Below are positions 31,625 through 39,083 of a stretch of 64,000 bases of DNA, one piece after another. Below the pieces are notes generated by a model that saw only the letters and a list, made by a program, of their open reading frames with translations, ran no database searches and was not told the origin of the DNA. Location of the stretch: the NCBI GenBank assembly GCA_039680605.1, contig JBDKTA010000043.1:1-64000 (forward strand). Direction: 5' to 3'. This DNA comes from Planctomycetaceae bacterium (GTDB lineage Bacteria > Planctomycetota > Phycisphaerae > SM23-33). The position numbers and the translations under genes are program-made. The first letter of the stretch is position 1, and every line of letters starts with the position of its first letter.

Positions 31625-34600
31625 ATGAAGACACTTGGCGAACGGTATCTATGGACGCTGGCGGTGAACGCCGTGATCGTTGCCATCATCGCAGCCGTAC
31701 CGGCCGCGAAGGCTGCGCAAGGCGATTTGGCAGACGACCTAAAACCCGTGGAACCGGCGATTGAGAAGGGGGCCAAGTGGCTGGCGGAGAACCAGGCAGC
31801 CGATGGGCACTGGGGCGCAGACAAGAAGACCGGGCCGACGGCCTTGGCGATGATGGCCCTGCAGGCCCCCAGCCCGCAGGGCGCCTACACGGTGCAGATT
31901 GACAAGGCGCTGCAGTACCTCCTTCGTCTCAGCGAGAGCCGACGCGGGTTCATGGGCGAGAGCATGCACGAGCACGGACTGGCGATGATGGGCTTGGCCC
32001 AGCATGTGCAGGGCAAGCGCGGGCAGGAAGTCGCGCGGGCTTTGGAACAGGGAGTGGCGGTTATTACCCGCGCCCAGAACGCAAGCGGCGGATGGACATA
32101 TCAATCCGCCCCAGGTCGCGACGACCTGTGCAACACGATCGCGGCCGTCAACGGCTTGGCGGCGGCGCGCCTGGCGGGCATCGCCGTGCCCGATGGCGTG
32201 CTGACCAAAGCGGCGGGCTACATCGAGTCCTGTCAGGCGGCGGACTCGGGCGGGTTTGCCTACACGCCCGGCGCCGCGCTGGCGGGCTATCACCGCACCG
32301 CTGCGGCCGCGGCGGCGCTGTTGGCGTGCGGCCGAGCCGACAGCAAGGCCTTCAAGAGCGGTTTGGAGTACCTGACGCGGCAGATCGGCAAGGTCAACCC
32401 CGCCGACGAGAATTATCTGTATGGCCAGTATTTCGCCTCGTACGTGATGCCCCTTGCGGCGCGGCCGGCGTACGCGGCGTGGTATCGCGCCGCGGCCATT
32501 GCCGTGATGAAGAAGCAGGCGGCGTCGGGCAGCGCGGCCGGGTCGTGGCCCGGCGGCATCGGCCATGAAACGCCCATGGCGATCCTGATCCTGGGTGCGG
32601 CAAAGCGCAATGCCTCGGCCGCCTCGCAGCCGGCGACACAACCCGGCGACATTCTCGATTACGCCGCGAGGCTGCCCAGCAACACCATCCGCGTCGATGA
32701 CAACGGCGCGCCGGTCAGTCCCAAATACGGCGCATTCGAAGTCGACGCCGCCGCCAAGGCGCTGGCCGACATCCCGCGCCCCTGGACGGTCGAGAAGATG
32801 ATCGCCCTGTACCGCACCGCGAAGGACCCCCAGCGCAAGGCCCACATCCTATGGGTGCTGGCTGCCAGCCGCGACCCACGAGCCGGAGTCTTGCTTGGCG
32901 AAGTGTTGATAAACACCGACGAGCCGGGCCCGCAAACCGCGGCCGCGACCTACGGCCTGATGACCTTCTTCGTGACCGAAGTGGTCGAGGGCGGCAGCGA
33001 GCAGCACGCCCAGGCCGTCCTGCAATGGTGGCGCAAGAACGAACGCCGCCTCCGCGCCGAAGCCGCCGCCCTGACCCCCGCCGTCCCCGCGGCCACGCCC
33101 CAACCAAGCACGCAGCCGGCCCACTCGGATCCGCTGGCACTGGCGGCGAAGGAGACGACCGCGCTTGTTGAGGCCATTCGCAAGAGAATGCCTGCAAACT
33201 GGCATGTTCCAGTAGCCGAGCCCAGGTCCCCTGCCGGCGGCGGCAACTGGCCCCGCGGGGCTGCTGTGGTGATCCACTTGGAGCGAATCGGCTTCAAGCC
33301 GCGCGACGCAAAGCGCGGCATCGGCGGGGCAGTGACGATCATGGTGATGGTCGGGGAATTTGCTCCCATCTCCGTGCCACCCGATGCGGCCGCGGCCGGC
33401 AACGCCGGTGATCTGGGACCGTGGCGGGGACATCGCGTCTTCGCCCTCGGCCATGCAAGAGATTGGCAGAAGTGGCAGACCGATGTTCAGGCGGCAATGG
33501 ATGACACGAAGTCTCCGGCCCCGCCATCGGCTCTGCCGGCCAAAGGGCAGCCCGGCATGGGCGCGCCGGCTCCCACCTTGGCCGCTCCTTCTGGTCCGGC
33601 CGCGTCTCAACCACAGTCGGCGGCATCGGCGGCCGTGTCGCCCATTTTGCCGGCTGGGGAGCTTCCGGCCAAGCAGGTCGGCGACCCGCCCGACGACGGG
33701 AGCAAGGCGGAGAAACTGGACTCTATGCTTTCCTCCGGCGTCACGCATCGGCGCGTGGTCAAGGATGCCCAGGGCCGCCCCGTCCGCACGATCCTCTACA
33801 CGTCGGGGCCGGTGCAACGAGGGTCGGATGAGCTCGCGCTGGCTGAGTGGGGGACGACGACGTTCGCGTATGACGCTGCCGGCCGGCTCGTCACCACGGC
33901 CGAATACCGGAACCGCACGCTGATTTGGTTCGTTCAATTCGAGTACTGGCCCAACGGAAAGAAACGGCTCCAGGTCTGGCGGACTGCCGACGGCGTGCGG
34001 ACGCACGAACTCCGCTATCCGGCGGACTACCCGGCCGACTTCAGCAAACAATGGCCGTTGACGGAACTGCACTTCGACACCCAGAGCGGCGGCCGCTTGC
34101 TCTACATGGCCGGGCCGATTCCGGAGGACCACGACCTGGCCGAGGGGTGGGGCAAGCCCACCGGGCCGCTGCGGTGCGGCATCAGTGTGAGGGACGGCAC
34201 CGTCACAGCCACCATCGCCAATACCGGCGATACGCCTTCGCCGCTGGCAAGGGATACCGATGGCAACATCGCGCGGCTGGAGTTGTTCGACGCCTCCGGC
34301 AAGGCCATGGCGTATCACAAGAGCCGTTGGCTGTCGGGCACCTCGCACGGCGGAGCGCCGACGCTGCGCCCCAAGCACGCGACGTATGAGCATTACTCGG
34401 TGGAGGACTGGTTCGGCAGAGTCCTGCCGGGCAAGTACACCGTCCGCCTCGTGCGGCGATCGACCGGCCGGACCTTCGACCTGGTATCCAACACCGTCAC
34501 ATACGAGGCGCTGCCGCCGACGCCCCGGGCGCCCACCTCCGTGGCTCCGCAGCCGGAAGTTAAAGATAGATTGCGTGTCGCCAAACCGGCCGAGTACGCC

Positions 34601-34801
34601 AAGTTGGTCGACAAGGTGAAAGCGGGAATGCCCCGCAAAGAGGTGGTCGACCTTCTCGGCCCGGTCAAGGACCCTGCGGGCGACGTGCTGGTGTACTACG
34701 TGATTTTTCCCAATCAGCATGTCATCCTGCTGACCCTGGGCCTGAAGGACGACAAGGTCGTCAGCGTCAGGAAGGACGAATGGATCATATACGTGCCATG
34801 A
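31625..34801 (+). CDS. Large exported mosaic protein: terpenoid-cyclase-type barrel, linker, YD-like region, SmpA-like tail
   Basis: This is a 1058-residue protein. A signal peptide (about 1-31) precedes a squalene-cyclase-type alpha/alpha barrel (about 40-330) with DGHWGADKKTGPTALAMMAL and NASGGWTYQ motifs. A helical HEAT-like part follows (about 370-490). A Pro/Ala-rich low-complexity linker lies near 630-690. A region with TTFAYDAAGRLVTTAEY resembles YD/RHS repeats (about 735-800). The C-terminus, EYAKLVDKVKAGMPRKEVVD followed by LLGPVKD, resembles the SmpA/OmlA (BamE-like) fold. The function is unknown; envelope location is likely. It shares its barrel type with the protein at 20328. Confidence 0.75.
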   Translation: MKTLGERYLWTLAVNAVIVAIIAAVPAAKAAQGDLADDLKPVEPAIEKGAKWLAENQAADGHWGADKKTGPTALAMMALQAPSPQGAYTVQIDKALQYLLRLSESRRGFMGESMHEHGLAMMGLAQHVQGKRGQEVARALEQGVAVITRAQNASGGWTYQSAPGRDDLCNTIAAVNGLAAARLAGIAVPDGVLTKAAGYIESCQAADSGGFAYTPGAALAGYHRTAAAAAALLACGRADSKAFKSGLEYLTRQIGKVNPADENYLYGQYFASYVMPLAARPAYAAWYRAAAIAVMKKQAASGSAAGSWPGGIGHETPMAILILGAAKRNASAASQPATQPGDILDYAARLPSNTIRVDDNGAPVSPKYGAFEVDAAAKALADIPRPWTVEKMIALYRTAKDPQRKAHILWVLAASRDPRAGVLLGEVLINTDEPGPQTAAATYGLMTFFVTEVVEGGSEQHAQAVLQWWRKNERRLRAEAAALTPAVPAATPQPSTQPAHSDPLALAAKETTALVEAIRKRMPANWHVPVAEPRSPAGGGNWPRGAAVVIHLERIGFKPRDAKRGIGGAVTIMVMVGEFAPISVPPDAAAAGNAGDLGPWRGHRVFALGHARDWQKWQTDVQAAMDDTKSPAPPSALPAKGQPGMGAPAPTLAAPSGPAASQPQSAASAAVSPILPAGELPAKQVGDPPDDGSKAEKLDSMLSSGVTHRRVVKDAQGRPVRTILYTSGPVQRGSDELALAEWGTTTFAYDAAGRLVTTAEYRNRTLIWFVQFEYWPNGKKRLQVWRTADGVRTHELRYPADYPADFSKQWPLTELHFDTQSGGRLLYMAGPIPEDHDLAEGWGKPTGPLRCGISVRDGTVTATIANTGDTPSPLARDTDGNIARLELFDASGKAMAYHKSRWLSGTSHGGAPTLRPKHATYEHYSVEDWFGRVLPGKYTVRLVRRSTGRTFDLVSNTVTYEALPPTPRAPTSVAPQPEVKDRLRVAKPAEYAKLVDKVKAGMPRKEVVDLLGPVKDPAGDVLVYYVIFPNQHVILLTLGLKDDKVVSVRKDEWIIYVP

Positions 34802-34859
34802 AGTCGCGGATGCCTCATGATGGTGGCATCTTCAGAGTGACACGGGACTGAGGTGCTTT

Positions 34860-35264
34860 ATGGGAAAGTTCATACTGCGTGCTCTGCTCATCGCCGTCGT
34901 GCTTCTGGTGGCGTCATTCGCCGTGGTTCGCCACGAGGGTAAAGTGGATGCCTTCTGGGAAAATCGGTGGACAGCCCGACGCGACGCATACGACAAGCCG
35001 TTACAGTACGTGCTCTTGAGCAACCCCGGACCGACCAACAAGGTTGTCGCGTATGAACGCCGGCATTTCGGGTGGCCGATGCCGGTTCTGTATGTCGACA
35101 GCCCTGCAACGGACGGCACGCTGGCTGCCAACTTCGTCGCAGCTTGCGTACCTGCATTGGCTGTGGCTATCATCCTGGCAATTCGCCGGCGGCGGAGCGA
35201 ATCTTCACCGGATGCGACACAGACTGAGACCAAACGGAGGCACACGGGGGGGCTTGGGGCCTGA
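34860..35264 (+). CDS. Small membrane-anchored protein, function unknown
   Basis: This is a 134-residue protein with an N-terminal hydrophobic segment (about residues 5-24), a polar middle region and a second membrane segment (about 86-106) followed by a basic tail. GAGGTG precedes the ATG by five bases. No family was recognised. It follows the 1058-residue gene by 58 bases. Confidence 0.6.
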   Translation: MGKFILRALLIAVVLLVASFAVVRHEGKVDAFWENRWTARRDAYDKPLQYVLLSNPGPTNKVVAYERRHFGWPMPVLYVDSPATDGTLAANFVAACVPALAVAIILAIRRRRSESSPDATQTETKRRHTGGLGA

Positions 35265-35355
35265 GGTCCTACGGCGACGGCGGTCGGCGAAATCGATTGA
35301 GAGTTCAGGCGGCGACTTTGGTTGTTCCGCAACTGCCGTTCGTACCTGTGGCGGG

Positions 35356-35384
35356 TTGATTGCCGCAGCGCCGCCCACTACCAT
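35356..35384 (+). promoter_or_regulatory. Candidate leaderless promoter
   Basis: TTGATT at 35356-35361 and TACCAT at 35379-35384 are 17 bases apart. The ATG at 35391 follows after six bases, so the transcript would begin at the start codon. Confidence 0.45.
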
Positions 35385-35390
35385 GCCACC

Positions 35391-36254
35391 ATGAAATTAC
35401 GACCGTACAGTCTTTCGCAGATGCAGTTCGGCGATTTCTCGCTGGCAGGGTACAGCGTGGCCGGCGAGGAGACCATCATCATCGCGCCGGAGCTGGACTG
35501 CTGCTTCGACATCGGCAAGTGCCCGCGCGAGGCCCTGGCGGTCAATCACGTGCTGCTTTCGCACGGCCACGCGGATCACGTCGCGGGACTGACGTACTAT
35601 TTTGCCCAGCGCGACTTCCAGGGCATCGAAGGCGGCACGGCGCTGGTGCCGGCCAATCTCGTCGGGCCGCTGGAAGACCTCATGAGCGCCTGGGGGCGCG
35701 TCGAGGGGCACGTGCCGCCGCACCGGTTCGTGGGGATGGTCGCCGGTGACGATTTCGAGATTCGCCGCGGCCTCATCGTGCGGGCCTTTGACAGCAACCA
35801 TATTCGCGGCTCGCTGGGCTTTTCCGTCATCGACGTCCGCAAGAAGCTCAAGAGCGAGTTCGATGGCCTGACGGGGCCCGAGCTCGTCGAGCTCAAGAAG
35901 CGCGGCGTGCAGATCGACAACCGCATCGAGGTGCCCTTGGTGGCGTTCCTGGGCGACACCGGCCCGGCGCCGTACAGAAACCTGCCCCACGTGGCCAACG
36001 CCAAGGTGCTGCTGGCCGAGTGTACGTTCTTTGACGAAGAGCACCTCAGCCGCGCCCGTGCCGGCCGCCACACCCACGTTCAGGACCTGCCCCGCGTGCT
36101 GGAGGGCATGAACAACGAGCACATCGTGCTGATCCACGTGACCCGCCGCACGAACATGACCGAGGCCCGCAAGCTCCTGCGCAAGACCCTGCCCGCCGCC
36201 ACGCTGGAGCGCATCAGCTTCCTCATGTCCCGCAAGTACATCGAGGAAGAGTAA
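35391..36254 (+). CDS. Metallo-beta-lactamase-fold hydrolase, RNase Z-like
   Basis: This is a 287-residue MBL-fold protein. LLSHGHADHVAGLTYYF is the HxHxDH metal motif. VAFLGDTGPAPY, LLAECTFFDEEH and VLIHVTRR supply the remaining metal ligands. The pattern ECTFxDExH with a following HVQDL-type His is typical of tRNase Z and its relatives. It may mature tRNA 3' ends, but the family also has other phosphodiesterases. The start lacks a ribosome-binding site and lies six bases after a promoter -10. Confidence 0.8.
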   Translation: MKLRPYSLSQMQFGDFSLAGYSVAGEETIIIAPELDCCFDIGKCPREALAVNHVLLSHGHADHVAGLTYYFAQRDFQGIEGGTALVPANLVGPLEDLMSAWGRVEGHVPPHRFVGMVAGDDFEIRRGLIVRAFDSNHIRGSLGFSVIDVRKKLKSEFDGLTGPELVELKKRGVQIDNRIEVPLVAFLGDTGPAPYRNLPHVANAKVLLAECTFFDEEHLSRARAGRHTHVQDLPRVLEGMNNEHIVLIHVTRRTNMTEARKLLRKTLPAATLERISFLMSRKYIEEE

Positions 36255-36324
36255 GGCCTACGCTGCGATCTTCTTCGTGGAAGCGACGTGCATTTTCCGC
36301 TAGAATCCTCCCGTTGTTGTTCAA

Positions 36325-36356
36325 TTGAAAATCGGAAATTCGCAATCGGAAATTGA
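36325..36356. repeat. Short copy of the AAATCCGAAATTCG family
   Basis: TGAAAATCGGAAATTCGCAA followed by TCGGAAATTGAA lies directly before the PfkB start codon and forms the last part of its leader. A TAGAAT box lies at 36301-36306. Confidence 0.6.
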
Positions 36357-36357
36357 A

Positions 36358-37263
36358 ATGTCTCTACTGGTCACTGGCAGCATCGGCATCGATACGGTTG
36401 AAAGCCCCTCGGGCAAGGCCGCCGACATCCTGGGCGGCTCGAGCATCTATTTCGCGATGGCCGCGAGCTTCTTCTCGCCCGTGCGCCTGGTGGGCGTGGT
36501 GGGGGAGGACTGCCCCGAAGGCTTCCTGGCCCCGCTGGAGAAGAACACGCGGATCGACCTGGCTGGCCTCGAGGTGCGACCGGGCAGCAAGACCTTCCGC
36601 TGGCATGGCAAGTATCGCGACGACGTCAACGAGCGCGACACCGTCTCGGTGGACCTCAACGTGCTGGCCGAGCGCGGGCCGAGCATCCCTCCGCAGTTCC
36701 GCGACAGCCGCTATGTCTTCCTGGCCAACACGCACCCGGCGCTGCAGGTCGAGCTGCTTGGCCAGCTCGACAGCCCCTCGCTGGTCGTCGCCGACACGAT
36801 GGACCTGTGGATCAGCGGCGAGCGCGCCGCGCTGATGGAACTGCTGGGCCTCATCGACGGCCTGGTCGTCAACGACTCCGAGGCCCTGCTGCTGACGGGC
36901 GAAAGCAACATCATCGGCGCCGGGCTGACGATCTCAGAGATGGTGCGGCAGTTCGTCGTCGTCAAGAAGGGCCAGCACGGCAGCCTGCTGTTCGTCGGCC
37001 GCAAGGTCTTCGCCCTGCCCAGCTACCCCGTGCTCAACGTGGTAGACCCCACCGGCGCCGGCGACAGCTTCGCCGGGGCGATGATGGGGTACCTAGCCGC
37101 TCAGGACAACGCCGACGAAGCCACGCTCTGCCGCGCCCTGGCGTACGGCACGGTGACCGCCAGCCTCGAGCTGGAAGACTTCTCCGTCAACCGCCTGGCC
37201 GAGATCGCCCGCAAAGACATCGACCAGCGCCTGGAACACTTCCAGCAGGTCTGCGCTTTCTGA
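36358..37263 (+). CDS. PfkB-family carbohydrate kinase
   Basis: This is a 301-residue ribokinase-like kinase. LVTGSIGIDTVESP and ILGGSSIYFAMAASFF form the N-terminal substrate region. VVDPTGAGDSFAGAMMGYLA is the PfkB signature 2 with the catalytic Asp. VVVKKGQHGSLLF precedes it. The substrate (sugar, nucleoside or sugar acid) cannot be assigned. No ribosome-binding site is seen; a repeat occupies that position. Confidence 0.87.
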   Translation: MSLLVTGSIGIDTVESPSGKAADILGGSSIYFAMAASFFSPVRLVGVVGEDCPEGFLAPLEKNTRIDLAGLEVRPGSKTFRWHGKYRDDVNERDTVSVDLNVLAERGPSIPPQFRDSRYVFLANTHPALQVELLGQLDSPSLVVADTMDLWISGERAALMELLGLIDGLVVNDSEALLLTGESNIIGAGLTISEMVRQFVVVKKGQHGSLLFVGRKVFALPSYPVLNVVDPTGAGDSFAGAMMGYLAAQDNADEATLCRALAYGTVTASLELEDFSVNRLAEIARKDIDQRLEHFQQVCAF

Positions 37264-37265
37264 CG

Positions 37266-37316
37266 GAGAGATTCACCGCAGAGCTCGCAGAGGACGCAGA
37301 GATAGGAAAAGAATGA
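37266..37316. repeat. Dispersed repeat, CACCGCAGAG family (copy 6)
   Basis: TTCACCGCAGAGCTCGCAGA followed by GGACGCAGAGATAGG is the cleanest copy of the family. It begins a few bases after the PfkB stop. Confidence 0.85.
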
Positions 37317-37368
37317 GACGGGGTAGTCACATGGGGTTATCATTTATATGAGGTGAGACGGTTCATAC

Positions 37369-37734
37369 ATGATGAGGATGCATACCTATCACTGTCCCCG
37401 ATGCGGTGAGGCGCTGGCTCGTCAACCGCTGCGCATCGGTCCGCTGTCGCTGCCGTGGTTTGGCAGGCTGGTCTGCGATCGATGCGGATTGACCGTGCGC
37501 ACGGGGACGGGACTGCTGGCGGTTGTAGGGTTGATCGCGGCGGCGTCGCTGGCGGCGATCGTGGTGGCGTCTTTTGCGATCCTGGCGCTGATCGTGGCCG
37601 TGCCGGTGCTGGGCTATCTGGCGGCGCGGGTGTGGATTCTCCGCCGCCGCCTGAGCAAGGCCTCGCCGCGCCAGGACCGGATCATCGACGTCAAAATCAT
37701 CGACGATCACCATGGAGATCGAACGCTTCCTTAG
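37369..37734 (+). CDS. Small zinc-ribbon membrane protein
   Basis: This is a 121-residue protein. YHCPRCGEAL and LVCDRCGLTV form a four-Cys zinc ribbon near the N-terminus. A long hydrophobic stretch (about residues 48-88) gives one or two membrane segments, followed by a basic tail. Function is unknown. The start has GAGGTGAG about ten bases upstream. Confidence 0.65.
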   Translation: MMRMHTYHCPRCGEALARQPLRIGPLSLPWFGRLVCDRCGLTVRTGTGLLAVVGLIAAASLAAIVVASFAILALIVAVPVLGYLAARVWILRRRLSKASPRQDRIIDVKIIDDHHGDRTLP

Positions 37735-37741
37735 GCTTCTG

Positions 37742-37775
37742 CTTTTCTCCTCAGAGTCCTCTGTGCCTCTGTGGC
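37742..37775. repeat. Dispersed repeat, CACCGCAGAG family (copy 7)
   Basis: CTTTTCTCCTCAGAGTCCTC followed by TGTGCCTCTGTGGC occupies most of the 52-base gap before thpR. Confidence 0.65.
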
Positions 37776-37786
37776 AGGTGTTTGAA

Positions 37787-38341
37787 ATGCGAACGTTCCT
37801 TGCTCTGGACATTGACGAGGCCGCCCGGCGGGGCATCGAACTGGCGGTGCGGCAGCTTGATCCGCCGCCGGCCACCCTGCGCTGGGTCGAGAGTGAGAAC
37901 CTGCACGTGACGCTGAACTTTCTGGGCGAGATCGACGACACGGCCCTGCACGAGGTCTGCGACCTGGTGTCTGACGTGGCGGCAGACCACGAGCCCTTCG
38001 ACTTTACCGTGCGCGGGATCACGCTCGAGCCGCGCCACAAGCCGCACATGTTCTGGGTCGGCGTCGGCGAGGGCGCCGCGGCCATGGCCGCCCTCCAGCG
38101 CGACCTGACAGCCGCGCTGGCGGGCGTGGGGTTCCGCGCCGAGACGCGCACGTTCCGCCCGCACTTGACGCTTGCGCGGATCAAGTTTGTGCGCCACCCG
38201 CGCGAGCTGGCGGCCCACGTGTTGCCCTTTGCCGAGACCATCTTCGGCGCCTGCCACGCCGACTGCGTGAGCGTCTACACCAGCGAGCTGGCCCGCGAAG
38301 GCTCCAAGTATACCGCTATAGCGCGCTTGCCGCTGGGATAG
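37787..38341 (+). CDS. thpR: RNA 2',3'-cyclic phosphodiesterase (2'-5' RNA ligase family)
   Basis: This 184-residue protein has the 2H phosphoesterase fold. The two catalytic motifs are NLHVTLNFLGEID and FRPHLTLARIK. It starts MRTFLALDIDE, the typical ThpR opening. Members hydrolyse 2',3'-cyclic phosphates on RNA and can join tRNA halves in vitro. An earlier in-frame ATG lies inside the upstream gene and would add sequence translated from the repeat, so I use 37787. Confidence 0.92.
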   Translation: MRTFLALDIDEAARRGIELAVRQLDPPPATLRWVESENLHVTLNFLGEIDDTALHEVCDLVSDVAADHEPFDFTVRGITLEPRHKPHMFWVGVGEGAAAMAALQRDLTAALAGVGFRAETRTFRPHLTLARIKFVRHPRELAAHVLPFAETIFGACHADCVSVYTSELAREGSKYTAIARLPLG

Positions 38342-38503
38342 GATTCACCGCGGAGATCGCGGAGGTCGCAAAGAAGGATTAAAGGTCGGGAGGATGAATG
38401 GATGACTGGATGGGTGGATGACTAAACTGTCGAAACAACCTGATCTGCTTCTTTTATACTTCTGTCTTCCTCTGCGTTCTCCGCGATCTCTGCGGTGAAA
38501 TCC
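38341..38503. repeat. Inverted pair, CACCGCAGAG family (copy 8)
   Basis: ATTCACCGCGGAGATCGCGG followed by AGGTCGCAAAG faces CTCTGCGTTCTCCGCGATCT followed by CTGCGGTGAAAT about 90 bases away. Between them is a GGATGAATGGATGACTGGAT simple-sequence stretch. The right arm ends two bases before the next start codon. Confidence 0.85.
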
Positions 38504-38504
38504 C

Positions 38505-38978
38505 ATGCCGTTCCTGATCGACGCGAACAATCTGATGCACGCCCTGGCTTCGGCCGGAGTGCTGGTCGGGCGCGAGGGGCTGGCGAAGCTTCTGGCGCCG
38601 CTGGTGCTGAAGGACCGCGTGCATGTGGTGTTTGACGGCGCGCGGCCGCCGCTGCACGTGGCCCAGCAGATCGACGCTTGCGGCGTGCAGTCGACCTTCT
38701 GCCCGGCCGGACCGGCCGACGCGATGATCATCAAGGCCATCGCGGCCGACAGCGCCCCGCGCCGCCTTACGGTCGTCAGCAGCGACCACGAGATTCGCGC
38801 CGCCGCCCATCACCGTCGGTGCATCAGCGTCACCAGCGAAGCGTTTGCCGCCACGCTGGCGCATTCGCGCACGCCCGCGGCGGGGCAAGAGGACGAGCCG
38901 CAAGAGAAGACCAAAGGCTTAACCGAATCCCAGACTCGGGCGTGGCTCAAGGAGTTCGGGTTCGACGATGACGATTAG
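38505..38978 (+). CDS. NYN-domain nuclease-like protein (YacP type)
   Basis: This is a 157-residue protein with the NYN/PIN-like pattern: FLIDANNLMHAL, VHVVFDGARPP, GPADAMIIKAIAAD and TVVSSDHEIRAAA. The conserved Asp residues are present. YacP/Rae1 relatives cleave mRNA at the ribosome. The gene has no ribosome-binding site; a repeat ends just before its ATG. Its stop codon TAG (38976-38978) lies in the end of the 109-bp element. Confidence 0.82.
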   Translation: MPFLIDANNLMHALASAGVLVGREGLAKLLAPLVLKDRVHVVFDGARPPLHVAQQIDACGVQSTFCPAGPADAMIIKAIAADSAPRRLTVVSSDHEIRAAAHHRRCISVTSEAFAATLAHSRTPAAGQEDEPQEKTKGLTESQTRAWLKEFGFDDDD

Positions 38979-39083
38979 CACGGGCGTCTCGCCCGTGAGT
39001 CCCACGGGCATCTTGCCTGTGGCGAAGATCATCCTGCACGGGCGGGACGCCCGTGCGACTCATGGGCAAGATGCCCATGCTAC
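38975..39083. repeat. 109-bp quadruple-palindrome element between convergent genes
   Basis: The block order is the same as in truB: GGGCGTCTCGCCC, GGGCATCTTGCCT, GGGCGGGACGCCC, GGGCAAGATGCCC. The length is also 109 bases when aligned end to end. The left end TTAGCA supplies the TAG stop of the NYN gene. The right end TGCTAC supplies, on the other strand, the TAG stop of the GH28 gene. Confidence 0.94.

Noticed and set aside
37712-37786. N-terminal extension of ThpR from an earlier ATG
   Set aside because: The added residues overlap the previous gene and translate the dispersed repeat. The protein starting MRTFLALDIDE has the normal family opening.
38341-39083. CRISPR array
   Set aside because: Repeated palindromes are close together, but the units differ, there are no equal-length unique spacers, and no cas gene is present.
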